Of a stretch of DNA of 64,000 nucleotides, positions 48,068-61,600 are shown piece after piece. The stretch's first letter is position 1; each line of letters starts with the position of its first letter. The notes under the pieces are model-generated. The model was not told the origin of the DNA, did not search any database, and saw nothing but the letters and a program-made list of their open reading frames with translations. The position numbers and the translations under genes were made by a program. The stretch comes from Panonychus citri (Eukaryota > Arthropoda > Arachnida > Trombidiformes > Tetranychidae), in NCBI RefSeq assembly GCF_014898815.1, contig NW_026515497.1, forward strand, positions 1,364,001 through 1,428,000. The letters run 5' to 3'.

Positions 48068-50752
48068 ATGACGACTTCACCTTCTTCCAAAGCTAATTAT
48101 TTTCTTCTATATGTTTACTTTTTTATTCTATTAACGACAACCAATTTTTTCCAAATCATCAATGCCGATGGAATTTTCGAAGTTAATCTTATTCCAAAGT
48201 GTAAAGGTAAATCACCTTGTACAACCTATTTCAAAGTTTGTCTTCGACACTACGAGAAAACAGTTAATTATGATGATGGTTGTTCTTTTGGTGAGACAAC
48301 AGTTTCTCCAAATGAATATGATAAAATTCACCAAATCAAATTAAACTTCTCATGGCCTCGTGATTTTTCATTAATAGTAGAAGGTTTCAACTCAGGTAAG
48401 AATTAAATTCTATTCTATTTTATATTATTCTAATCTTGTTACCGCCATAATTTCTTTTGGATATTTTCATATTCTATATTTATATTTATATTCTAATTGT
48501 CTATATTATTATTTGTTCTCTTAGAACGATATGCTGCTAAGGATCGTATTCTTCGTCAAGCATTCCAAGAAGCATTAGAAGTACATTCTGATTGGATCGA
48601 GCGATCAATTCGTTTCAATTCAACACAATTAACAACCAAAATGCGTGTTCTTTGTGATTCCAATTTCTATGGTAAAGATTGTGGTCAACGTTGTGTTCCT
48701 CGTGATAATAAATATGGACACTATGAGTGTAACGATAAGGGACGAAAATGTTTACCTGGTTGGCGTGGGGATTTTTGTGATGTACCAGTTTGTGCTGATG
48801 GTTGTCTTAATGGTTCATGTAAATCACCTGGTACTTGTGAATGTGCTGAAGGATATGAAGGTGCACTTTGTGATAAATGTAAACTTTTCCCTGGATGTCA
48901 ACATGGTTCATGTAAAAAACCTTGGGAATGTAATTGTGATGAAGGTTGGGGTGGTAACTTTTGTGATAAAGATCTTAACTATTGTACTCATCATCATCCT
49001 TGTGCCAATGGATTATGTTACAATAGGGGTGACAGAACTTATACCTGTGAATGTATTATGGGCTATACTGGTATTAATTGTGACATTCCAGTAAATGATT
49101 GCTCAGATTCACCCTGTATGAATGGTGGTACTTGTTCACAATCAACATTAACCACAAATTATACATGTACATGTCCATTTGGTTTTACTGGAGTTAATTG
49201 TGAGAATAGGATCTCATCTCAATGTGATTGGAAACCATGTGAAAATGGTGGTACCTGTTCAAATGGACCATCGGGTTACCTATGTATCTGTCCACCGGGT
49301 TATGCTGGACCTAATTGTGAGATAAGGGTTACCTCATGTAATCAATCACCTTGTCTAAATGGTGCTACATGTTCATCTTCATCTACATCATCATACTCAT
49401 GTAATTGTCGAGCTGGTTTCAATGGTACACATTGTGAATTAAATATAAACGATTGTACTTCTGATGTTGACCTTTGTTTCAATGGTGGTACTTGTATTGA
49501 CGGGGATAATTCATATACCTGTTCATGTGCACCAGGTTTTACTGGACCTTCTTGCCAAACAAATATTGACGATTGTAATTCAAATCCATGTTTAAATAAT
49601 GGACAATGTACTGATTTAATCAATGGTTTCTCATGTAAATGTGAACCAGGTTTCTCGGGTATTGATTGTTCATATTCAATTCTAGCGGAAACAATTGTTG
49701 GACCACCACCATCATCATGTATTCCTGGTTATTGTCTCAATGGTGCTGAATGTAAAGTCATACCTTACATAGCATCTTCATCTTTATCTTTATCATCAAC
49801 AATAACAACAAGTATCGCAACTTGCTCATGTCGACCCGGTTTTTCTGGACAACGTTGTGAAAATATACCCGGTGTTTTAGCTCGATCGGAGAAATCACTT
49901 CCAGAATCAACTAAATTACCAACCGATTCTGTGACACAATTAACCACAATTCCAACTCTAACAACAACGACAACTGTACCATCTCCTAAACAATTGATTG
50001 TACACTTTACAACTCCTATTCCCGCTCCGGTTTCATCATTTTCATCCTTTGAAAGGATAATCACCACTAGTGAAATGACTTTGATCTCATTATTAGCTAT
50101 TATAATTCCACTTGTATTAGTTTGTTTAATCTCTTATCGATTTAGTAAACGACGAATTCGTCGAGAAGAGAGACAACGATACGAAAATGAGGAAGCCATT
50201 AGACAGAACGAAGAGAACAGTTCAAAAAAGTGCCTACAAAATGATTCATGTTTAATCTATAACGATTTAAATCGAGATTCAATGAGAATAATTAACGGTG
50301 GTCAACATCATCATCATCATCATCCTGCTGCTCTCTCATTATCACATCCTCATCTTCATCCCTCTTTACTTTCACCTTCACAACAACCCAACACAATACT
50401 TGCAACAGTATCACCTCAATGTACCTCATCATCCTTACTTTCACCTTCATTATCAACAAAATCATCTTCATCTTGTAATAAAAAATTATCTAATAATGAC
50501 GATTACATTGTCAATGAACTTACCATTGATCCAAATCTGACGATTTATGGATTAACACCTCCACCCACATTACCACCATTAACATTAACCACCGATCCAT
50601 CGGGCATCTCAACGACAACATCACATTCATGTCATCCCTCTCCAGTGTACACTAAATATGCCACTCTAACCAGTCATCATCATCTTCATCCTCATCTTCA
50701 TCAAGGTGGCTCAGTAGTTGATTTACATTATCTTCATCATATTGTTACATAA
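48068..50752 (+). CDS. Dl: Delta, DSL-family Notch ligand
   Basis: Two exons, 48068-48395 and 48525-50752, with a 129-base intron (GTAAGA/TTCTCTTAG, phase 1), give 851 residues. Order: a signal peptide (about 12-33); an MNNL domain; a DSL domain (about 153-194, from CDSNFYGKDCG to GWRGDFC); and nine EGF repeats (about 198-554). EGF1 and EGF2 are the short ligand type; later repeats carry NGGTC and YTC-x-C motifs. A Ser/Thr stalk follows, then a transmembrane helix (about 628-651, LISLLAIIIPLVLVCLISY), a basic stop-transfer FSKRRIRREER, and a 200-residue intracellular tail rich in His and Ser. Nine EGFs match insect Delta. Family knowledge: it activates Notch on neighbouring cells, and intracellular lysines are needed for endocytosis. 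The tail ends HHIVT, unlike the ATEV end of fly Delta. AATAAA at 50918-50923 is a candidate polyadenylation signal. Confidence 0.95.
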
Positions 50753-51534
50753 GAAAAAAAACTTTTCTTCTCTAAAAACTTTTCAAACAATCACAACGAA
50801 AATATAACTTAACGAACTTTTCTAATTAGTCCAAAACACAATCTCATTGGGAGATTCACACATCATCATCACCAAGAAAATGAACGAAATCAACAATTGA
50901 TAATTAGTTAATTATCAAATAAAAAAACAATTCCTTTCTCTCTCTCTATTTTGTCAGATTAACAGTGATATTAATATAAACAATCAACAGCTCAAACCAA
51001 TTCTCAATGTTAATTTGTATTATAAATTTATAATTGAATTTAATATAAATATGTAAATATGATTTATAATCAATATATAATGTGTTCATATCAAAAGAAG
51101 CAAAAAAAAAAACAATGAAAACAATCAACAACAATCTATAAATTATGTGAAATAATTGCAAAAACAATTCAACCAAATTGATTAATATAAATAGTAAACA
51201 ATTTTTTTTGTTTCAAAACAAAAGTAAAAAATTCAAATACAAAATCAAAATTGTCTCTTAATTGTTTAACCTTAAATTGTTATTTATTTAACCTTTTAAC
51301 TATCTCGTGTCTGATTGTTTCCCCTTGCGATTAACAATCAACTCTAATTGTGATGGTTTGACCAAACCAACGCAATTAACGTCAACCAAAAATTAGAATC
51401 AATTGTTTACCTTTTTTTTTTGTCATACGATTTTCAAAGTAAATCAATTGACTCTTTTACCACCTTAATCATAACCTATGGAAGTTGATGAAATGATGAA
51501 GATAAAGGTAAGATGTTGATGAAGAAGATGAGAC

Positions 51535-51565
<31 letters not shown>

Positions 51566-52939
51566 GATTAATGTCAACACTTGGAAAAGAATAGAAAAAA
51601 AAATTTTCTTTTCTTACCTGTTCGTTATTATAACTTTTTCCCTTGAAATTGTTTTCATCTTGATTCGGTTTCCTTATGTTGGTGTTTTATGAGTAAATTG
51701 TGACAGATTAACTAATTATAGTTTTCTACTCTTACCTGTGTGGGGTAACAATCAATCAAATCATCATCTATATCTTGATCATCATCAACCGGAAATAATA
51801 GTTTAAATTTTTTCCATTCTTTATCTTGTTTTTTGTTTATCTTCACTCTGACATTTTTTTTACTACATTGACCTGTTGCTATTTTTGATTGTGGCTCCTT
51901 TTTGTGTATTCATTTGGTTTAATAATCAACTTCCATAGCCCCAAGGTATTAATTTAGAAATTAATTGTTAATCGTCATGTTAATGGTTTGATAATTGTTA
52001 ATTTAGAACATAAAACAAGAAGAAGAAAAGAAAAGAAAAGACAAAACCTTGACTTGATTTCCTTTTCCTTTTTCCAGTTTCTCTTCTGATTTGTTTTATT
52101 CTTTCTCTGTGTCTTGATTAATCTTAATTGTCTGGCTAATCAAAAATCTTAATCAATATTTTAACAAATACCAGTGATTTGGTTAAGTTGATCGGTTAAT
52201 TTGTTCTCCATTTTAATCTATGGTCGCCATCTTGGAAAATTCTCTTAACCCTTTTCCCTCTCTTTTTCTTTCTCTTGTTAGATAATCAATCGGTTCCCAT
52301 GGAGATAAGACAAACATCGACTGACTTTTATTCCAACATAAGATAAGAGAAAAATAATTGACACTAAAAATCCTCTTGGGACATTTTTCTCTTTCACTTC
52401 CTTTGGCTGTTTGATTATTTTTCTTTTTTTTTTAAATCTAATTTCTCTCTTCTACTCTCCTTCTTTCATCTATTGTGAGATTTTATGTGTTAATCGTTTT
52501 AATCTTCTTCTTCTTTATCAATCTAAATTGTCAACTAATCAGTGTAAAGGTGAGTGTAGAAAAAAATGTTATTAAGTTATCATCATTGCATTTTTTTTCA
52601 TTTAGATTGTTTTGATTTTCTCTTTCATCACTTTACCTTCAACTCTTCATCTTATATTACCAATGATCTTCCATTGTTTTTATCATCATCTCATCGTCAT
52701 GGTTTTCATTTAATCTTTTTCGTTGTCTCTTTTTATCTCCTTTATTGAGCCGGTTGCTGATTTAATTTTTTACCATGATCAGAGAGAGTCATCATCATTT
52801 TCTTCATCATCTTACCTGGTGTCATTGAATTGAATGGACAATTTAGCTGTGAGAAAACAAGAGAAAGCTCAAAAAGTAGTAACTTCTTTAATGAATGAAA
52901 GGAGAAAGGAAAAGATTTGTCTTACAGATGGATGACAAC

Positions 52940-52985
<46 letters not shown>

Positions 52986-53136
52986 TCTCCTGATTTTGAA
53001 AAGTTCCACTGCCTTTTTTATGAAAGATTATTATCACTCTTTTTTCTGGTTTCCTCGGTCTGTGAGAAAATAAGTGCAAGGCACTACATGAGGATAAGAA
53101 ACAAGAAGAGGGAGGAAGAAGGAGAGAGCAGAAAAC

Positions 53137-53175
<39 letters not shown>

Positions 53176-54777
53176 TGATGATGAAAAAAGTCAGTGGATG
53201 AATAAATAAGAGTCTTAAGCTTCTGGATGTTCATGTTTCCATTTACTATGTAATATTACAAGATGACGATCGTTGCGGTTGAAAGCCTATGGAAAGTTAA
53301 GCATGTGGATATTGGTGGTTACTCTCGCTCTCTCTCACACACACTCTTGTTGTTTTCTACTCCATTGTTGTTGGTTCAAGATTTTTCAGAGAACTATGTT
53401 CTCAGAACGAAATTAAGGAAAAGGTTGTCACACACAAAGTGGAATTATTGTCATAAAGAAATTATCATAACGAAATAGAAGAAAAGTAAGAAGCAAGAGA
53501 GAATCTTGGGATAATTATAACAATACTAATATTCTTCTCCTCCTTCAGATCATCTAATTGTCACTAAAAACTGTGAATTAATCTAATAACCTTACTGATG
53601 ATTCTCACTTGTTCTCATCTCTCTTTCTAAAATGTTCCAAGTTAACATCTTTCTTTTTCTCTTTCTTTTAGGGCTAACGTGTCTGATTGTCCTTCCATAA
53701 AAACGATTTATCCATTTCCCAGAACTTTACCAAACTTTTCCCAGAGAAAAAAGTGAATTTATACCTTGATTGTGTATATGGATCCCAGTGTTTTTTTTGT
53801 CTTCAATAGTTGACGCTTTCCTCTCGTCATCATCATCACCATCATCATCTTCTACTTGCTTCTTACTCTTCAACTTATTATTCTCTCTCACCTCTCTTCT
53901 TCTCTCTCGTCACAAATGGATGCATCTCTCTCTCTCTTCGACAGTAACCTTACCTTTACGGAGGAAAAATACGTTACCAACCTGGCATCTTACCTTTTTT
54001 ATCTTCCGTACCCAGTTCCAAGGTAAATCTACATGTATTAAGGTATAGGTAAGTTATCAATTCTCTCTCACCCTATTTTTCTTATCCTCTTCTCTCTCCT
54101 TTTTTATCATTTTACTCTCTCTCTCTCCACCCCATTGTAAAGATTTGTGATCTTCGCGTTCTCTCACTCACTCTCCTTACTCTTAAATTTTAATAAGATT
54201 ACGCATGAGAAAGAAAAAGAACTCTTTTGACCTCCTGTTGTCCTTTGTTATTGAGACTCACATCATCATCTTTTTCATCTTCATCATCATATCCATCTCC
54301 ATCTCCATCTTCATCATAATACTTATCATGCTGTCGTTCATTGGACCATGTACAATATTAGATCCATGGTGAGTGTTGGTTGAGGAAGAAAAAAAAACAA
54401 ACTCAATTTATCAATAGTAAATTTATTCTGCAAATTGAAATACTTTTTTTTGCTAACAATTGAATTTCAAATTAACAGTTAATTATTACTTCATCATTGA
54501 TGTTGTAGTATTAATCAAATAATGATAACTTATTGTAAAGTATATGTTTCAGAATGAGATTTAATTGGAAACCGCCAATGATCTGGAAAAATCAGTCAAT
54601 TGTGCATATCAGAAACGATATTTACTCTATTTACATTTATGCTAATTTATAACAATAACAATTACATTTACATTATGTTAAAGAACTAATATTAATTGTG
54701 AGTTAAAGTAAATATAGTAAATTGTTACATATATTGTGAAATTGTTATTTCTATCATGATATTTTGATCATTTTACC
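50753..54777. other. Delta 3' UTR and repeat-rich spacer
   Basis: The Delta 3' UTR probably ends near 50940. Beyond it no gene is seen. Features are (GAT)n at 51533-51562, (CT)n at 52945-52982 facing (GA)n at 53138-53173, and a YY1/Pho-like CGCCATCTTGG at 52225-52235. Blocks at 51480-51830, 54160-54260 and 54335-54375 recur in diverged form at 56420-56620, 57508-57600 and 57608-57655. Confidence 0.5.
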
Positions 54778-55125
54778 GATGAGAAGATTTGAATTGCGTG
54801 TTAATAACAATTTTTTTTCTTTTTTCTTCTTCATACTTTAGGTAATCATCTACCGATAATATTGTATATCCACCTTATTCGATTATCATTTACATTATTT
54901 GCTTAATTCTGTAGCATTAGACACACAACGGATAACACCCAATGTAAAATGGAGATGATGATGAGGATGATAAGGAAAGAAAGATAAAGATGAAGTTGAA
55001 GTTGAAGGTGATGGCGATGTTGATGTTGATGTTGATGTTGAGCTTGATGATGATGATGAAAATAAGGAATATGATTATACCGGATGTGGATCCTTTTTTA
55101 ATGGACTTTAGCTTGACTATTGGCT

Positions 55126-55172
<47 letters not shown>

Positions 55173-55560
55173 TTCTTTTCTCGTCCAAAGACTTAGTGTT
55201 TTTCTTAAAAACATTGGGTCATCCTCTTTGGGTGACCTGAGAAATTTAGTTTCTTCAATGACTTTTTTTACACATCTTCCTCTTCTCTCTTCTCTCTTTC
55301 TATTACTATTTATCCCTCTCCCTCTTCATCTCTCTCTCTCTCCTCTTTCTATTATCCATCCTCCCTTTCTCCTTTCTCTTTCTCTTTCTCCCTCCATCTT
55401 CATCTTACAACATTGATCTTTTACTATAAAAAAAAAACCTAAATTCAATACGCAAGGTGAAGAGGAGAGAGAGAGATAAATGTAAGAGCGATCCCATATC
55501 AACAGGTAACAATTGATTGTATTTACTATTTTTGTCCCATTGGCGATTGATGCTCATTTC
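54778..55560 (+). repeat. Segmental duplication core, copy 1
   Basis: 783 bases, nearly identical to 57941-58683 apart from microsatellite length. Both copies hold CATACTTTAG/GTAATC near the left end and CATATCAACAG/GTAACA near the right end, which would make an exon-like unit. The internal frames are (CT)n translations. No protein is recognised; a non-coding transcript is possible. Confidence 0.85.
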
Positions 55561-57448
55561 TTTTCGTTTTTATTCAATTTTCTTTCTCTATCTCATTATA
55601 AAGTATTGATACAAATCAACTTTATTGAATATTCACCTTGGATTTACCGATGAAATGAGCTCATTAATCAACTACAATCATTACTACCATCACTGGTGCC
55701 GAATCAATTTAATCCAATACATTAATGTAATCATGGTATTCATCCAATTATCTATCATCAGGCAACAACAATGATCAAGTGAATTAACTAATCTTTTATA
55801 AGGAAAATGAAAAAATTTTGCCGAAATTCAATTGATTAACATGTTAAATAATCAAACAAACAAATTGTCCGAATAATAGTTAACATTCATTGATCTGATT
55901 TACTTAATGAAATTAATCATTAATCATAACAATCTCGATAATCAATTGAAAAAAAGAGTAACATTGTTAACTTAATTGTTACGATAGTTTTTGTATTCTG
56001 TCCAATAACATGATTACAATTACGAGGAAAGTTGAACATGTGATTGTTATCATCATCATCGTAATAACTAACACACTTTAAATTGTGTTGAACATTAATT
56101 GTGTTAATGTTTGTTTAAATATAATTAAGGATAAAGAAACTGATTAAGAGCAGCAGTTAACAGCAACAATTAATTCAATTACGATGGAAAATTAAAATGA
56201 ACATTTTTTTTACTAATCGTTTTTGTGTTGGAAACAAGGAAACCAAATTAACTTACCACTCATCTAAATTGTTTATATTTAAACAGTTAAATTATCAACA
56301 ATCAATTGATGACATTCACTTAATACTACGCAATTAATGTCAAAATCAATTGTCTCTCTATTTTGATTCATTGAAATTCAATTGATCACAATTAACTCAG
56401 AAAACCTTGATCATGACCTATGGTGGTTAAGATTTTGATGATGATTGATTGATTAATGTCAACACACAGAATTGTGAAAGATTAATTGTAGTTTCTATCC
56501 TTACCTGTGTGGGGTAACAATCAATCAAATCATCATCTATATCATCATCATCTTAATCTTTATCTTCATCACTATCAACCGGAAATAAAAGTTTAAATAT
56601 TTTCCATTCCGCCATTTTTATCTCTATCCGATTGTGTTGATTGTTTTCATCTTTTTCTTGTTTCTAAATGTTTTGTTTACTATTAATTAACTTGTTCATC
56701 TTCATATTACCAATGATCTTTTCGGCAGCAATTAAACCGTTAATTGTTGCGATGTTTTCATAATTGTAACAATTTACATGTTTCTCTCTCTAGACACAAT
56801 TGAAGATGAAAACAATCAACGATTATCATAAGACGATTTGATGATCAGTTGATTGGATTAATAATTCTAAGGTGATTTATTTACTTAAACTAATTGTTGA
56901 GACTTGAGTAAACAATTTGGATTATAGTTTGTGTTGTGAAACAATTGAATTGAAAGGATTAAGATTAACAATTGAACGAGAAACGGATAATCACAAAGAC
57001 TTTGCGACTAATTTAGATAATCAATTGTTTCTCTCTTAATATCTTGTTAGTCCTCCTTTCGTTGTAATTGATTTTAATCGAGTAAAATCAAGTGTTGATT
57101 GATTCTAATTGAGGTAATCTAAATTGTTATGATAACATTAACATGGTCATCATATAGAATTATCATTTCGAAGGCTCGAAATTTTCTTTTACAAAGAAGA
57201 TGAAGAGTTTCGATCTCTCTCTCTCTCTCAATCCATTCTCTTCTAACTGTGAACTGATGTCAACTTGTTTTCTTTTTCTTTTTCTCTGACAGGTTGAGTG
57301 TCTTTCCATGGGACATTTATTTTAGAAAATAAAAAATGGACCCGCAAATTTACCTTAGCGACTGTACATATGGAGATCATCTTGGTCTTGACCGTTTCTC
57401 CCTTCCTTTCATCTTCTCTCCTCTTCTCCTTCCTGTTTCTTACCTTTC

Positions 57449-57491
<43 letters not shown>

Positions 57492-57940
57492 TTCTTTATT
57501 ATTCTCTGTTGCTTTTCGTATTTTTAATAAGATTACGTTATGAGAAAGAAAGAAACTCTTGTGACCTCCTGTTGACCTTTGTTATTGAGACTCATCTTCA
57601 TCTAACTATCGCTCATTGGACCATGGACAATGATGGAGATACTCTGTGAGTATTATGAAAGATTACATTAATTTCTCATCTATCAAACAGTTAATCATTT
57701 TGAAATTGTTACTTTCTGTTCAATATTCTAGATTAACAATTCGATTATCGATTGTTATCCAACGATGATGGATACTGATGAAGAAAAGGTGAGATGAAAA
57801 TGATACACAATGAATACGGTCAACATTCAATGAGCTGGAAAATTCAGTCAACTGTGGTTATCACAACAAACAATTAATTTGATTTACTCATGATACTACT
57901 TTTGATAAAGAGTAAGTGGAGAGTTCAATTATTTGTTTAT
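55561..57940. other. Spacer between duplicated cores
   Basis: AT-rich and without recognised coding sequence. 55690-55850 has a diverged match at 58767-58930, and 56420-57660 has matches to 51480-54375, so most of this belongs to the duplicated unit. A (CT)n tract lies at 57451-57487. TAAAAATGGCGG (minus strand, about 56609-56620) is YY1-like and absent from the sister copy. Confidence 0.5.
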
Positions 57941-58271
57941 CGATGAGAAAATTTGAATTGCGTGTTAATAACAATTTTTTTTTCTTTTTTCTTCTTCATA
58001 CTTTAGGTAATCATCTACCGATAATATTGTATATCCACCTTATTCGATTATCATTTACATTATTTGCTTAATTCTGTAGCATTAGACACACAACGGATAA
58101 CACCCAATGTAAAATGGAGATGATGATGAGGATGATAAGGAAAGAAAGATAAAGATGAAGTTGAAGGTGATGGCGATGTTGATGTTGATGTTGAGGTTGA
58201 TGATGATGAAAATAAGGAATATGATTATACCGGATGTGGATCCTTTTTTAATGGACTTTAGCTTGACTATT

Positions 58272-58314
<43 letters not shown>

Positions 58315-58683
58315 TCTTCTTTTCTCGTCCAAAGACTTAGTGTTTTTCTTAAAAACATTGGGTCATCCTCTTTGGGTGACCTGAGAAATTTAGTTTCTTC
58401 AATGACTTTTTTTACACATCTTCCTCTTCTCTCTTCTCTCTTTCTATTACTATTTCTCCCTCTCCCTCTTCATATCTCTCTCCTCTTTCTATTATCCATC
58501 CTCCCTTTCTCCCTCCATCTTCATCTTACAACATTGATCTTTTACTATAAAAAAAACCTAAATTCAATACGCAAGGTGAAGAGGAGAGAGAGAGAGAGAT
58601 AAATGTAAGAGCGATCCCATATCAACAGGTAACAATTGATTGTATTTACTATTTTTGTCCCATTGGCGATTGATGCTCATTTC
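57941..58683 (+). repeat. Segmental duplication core, copy 2
   Basis: 743-base sister of 54778-55560. It differs mainly in a shorter (CT)n tract, fewer GTTGAT units and loss of one CTTTCTC run. Its flanks match copy 1 flanks much less well than the core does. Confidence 0.85.
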
Positions 58684-61600
58684 GTTTCCTTTTTTTGTAA
58701 TACATTTTACATGTTATGTCCTCTACTCATATTACTTATAGCAATTTCCCTCATCAGGAAAATGACTGATGCCGAATCAATTTAATCCAATGAATTCATG
58801 TGAATACAATGAATCGGATCTTCCACCAATTGGACTGACCATCATCAGACAGTAACAATAAACACAATCAAGTAGATCAACTTGTCTTTTAAAACGAAAC
58901 TTTTGCCGAAATCAAATTGATTATTATGATAATCAGAACGATTGTTATAGTTATTATACCGAATCATTTTTGATTGCTGAATCTTTCCACTTATTCAATG
59001 ATTCCATTAATCTTTAATTGCACACTCTAGACCAACAATTTAATTATCTAAAATTTACGTGTCCAGGTAATGTTATAAAAAGAAATTGTATCAACTATTT
59101 AAAATGTTAATTGTTATTAAACAAAATGACAATTAACTCTATTGTTACTGTTGTGTGTGGTGCCGCTTGTTAATTGAACATGAAAGGTCATGAAAGTAAC
59201 AAACTAACCCACACGAACGCAGTGCTAACCTTTAATTATGTGAGAAATGTTTGTCACCAATTAATATAATTTGTTTAAAGGATTTAAGTTTAAACAAGAT
59301 TAACGATTAGTATGTTAATTCTGTGAAGATTACGATATATCTTGATTTGTTTATTTCTTTTCGCTATCATTAGGAATTGAAATGTTCATTCAATTCCATG
59401 ATAACAACTGAATTGAAGTGTTTTAAATACTAAACATGGGAAATTAAGGTTGATAGTGAAAAGACAAAAAAATATCCAAGTAACATGTAGATTCAATGAT
59501 TAGAATGATAATTTCTCAATCTGCCTTCTGTTTATTCAAAGAGGGTCAGAGAGAGAGAGAGAGAGAAGGAGGAGGAAGATGAAGATGAAGATGAAGACGA
59601 AGATGATGATGATGATGAATAAGAAGCTGGTGAAGTGAGTCCGTTCCCACAGGAGGAACAGACGTTGTTTCTAATGAGACGGATATGGAGAGTGAGTCTC
59701 TCGTTTTCTCTCTCAAACTACTTCTTAATTTGTCTTCTCTTTCTTTTTCTCTTTCAGGTCCACTTTTTAAAGGGAAAGAGAGTTGGAAGAAAAGGGAGCA
59801 CAAGCTGTTAGTTTAGGTAAGAGAAGATGAGAAGAGAGAGAGAAGATGATGAAGGAGAAGAGGAAAGGAGAGGTACATATGCACAATATAAGTACCATAG
59901 ACATTTTGACCTGTTATCTACTTTTTTCTCTTTCTTTTCTTTCTTTAGTCTATGTGAGAAAAAAAAGGTTTCTCTAAGATGATGATGATGATTCTCTCTC
60001 TCTCTCTCACTCTGTCGATTGTCACTGCGAGTGACATTTTCATTCGGATGTTGGATGATGAGAAAGCAGATTAAGTGAAGATGCGAAAAGAGAGTTGAGA
60101 TGAACATGTAATTCATTTTAGATTTTTAAGTGAAAATGAATATTTATCATTTTCCAATGAAATTATTGATAAATCACATTAAGAAATTGCTGTTGTTCAA
60201 TTGTTGGGTAATAATTAGTTGATTGTGAATTAAATTGCATATGATTTAGGTGATGGTTTGGTGATGGTTGTCATTATCAATCAATCAGGAAGAGGAGGTG
60301 AAGGTGGAGGTGGAAGATGATAATTGATCTTGATGAGATGTTACACTTAAAATTATGGTTCTTTTTTTGTTCAATTGGAAATTAATTCAATTCTGATTAA
60401 GTGGTTTTCTCAAATTGTTGAGTATTTTTCTCATGTTGATTGTTGATTATTATCATTTGGAAATTATTTCGTTAATTTTCAGTTGAATCAAAATCAATGA
60501 TTAAGTGTAGGTCTTAATGATAATAATGATTTTCTGTTACTTTTTTTACAGGTAAATTACTCCCACTCGTTGTTACAATTGATGGTGATGAAGATAATTA
60601 GTTAATGGTACTTGTTGGTGTTTAATTGTTTTCCTCTCTCTCTCTCTCTCTCTCTCTGATGATGATGATGATGATGGTGATTGTGATTGAGATTCTTGTT
60701 TCTTTATGGACATTGGCTATTTGGTTTGATCAGGAAAATCCTCTTGAAATTATTGATTCAATTGTTGGTGATTTACATGATGAGGAGGTGGAATTGATGG
60801 AGAAAAGAAAAAGAAATTGGAAATTTGAAAAAAATGGAGAAAAAAAGATGAAAAAGAAAATCCGACAATTAGAAACAAAGAAAAGATGAAGATGAAGATA
60901 ATTACGATTATCTTAATTTACTGAAGGATGTGGTCTTGCAGTGATTAAGAAGATGATGATTATCACCATCATGGATTAACAATTTATCATGAATAACAAT
61001 AACTATTATTAACTATTCAAAGGCCTTTATCTTTATCTTTTCCCTTTTGTTTTTTTTGGGTGGGTCAATATATTTACTGGTCAGCAACTGATTGACCAAT
61101 AGATGAGACAATATCTCTTTGTGTGGATTATATTTTTTCTGAGTAAATTAATAACAAGATTGTTACTAAACGAGATTAACAGATTAACAGAGTAGTGGGT
61201 TAGGATTCACTGAGTGTTCACAGATTATCATCTTAATCATCAGCATCGTAATTGTCTTTATTTAAATAGAATTAAAATGAAAAAGAAGGTGAAAGTATCA
61301 CAATAACCTGGAAATTATTATTTATCGTGATTCTTGATTCAAATTGAAAAGTTTTAATGGTTAGAACTTTTTTTTTATCGAACTGAATGGAGACGAACAA
61401 AAAAAAAGTTTTCAGTTTTGTGAGAATTGAGGTAAATTGTTGATTCGAGATGACAATGGTTAAGATAATGTAAATTAAGAAAATGATTAAGATGATGTCC
61501 AATTGAGAGAGATAAACTTATCTTCTTGCTTTTTCATCATGAACAGCATGTTGTTTCATCTTTACCTGAATTTCAAGCAGAAATGATTAACAATCAGTGT

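Noticed and set aside
49342..50067. Minus-strand frames opposite Delta
   Set aside because: They are shadows of the Delta coding strand.
52225..52235. YY1/Pho-like site as a promoter of an unseen gene
   Set aside because: No coding exon follows it within several kb, so it is noted only as a motif.
54990..55416. Open frames conserved between the two duplicated cores
   Set aside because: The frames consist of Met-Leu and Ser-Leu dipeptides from GATGTT and CT repeats; the DNA is conserved by recent duplication, not coding constraint.
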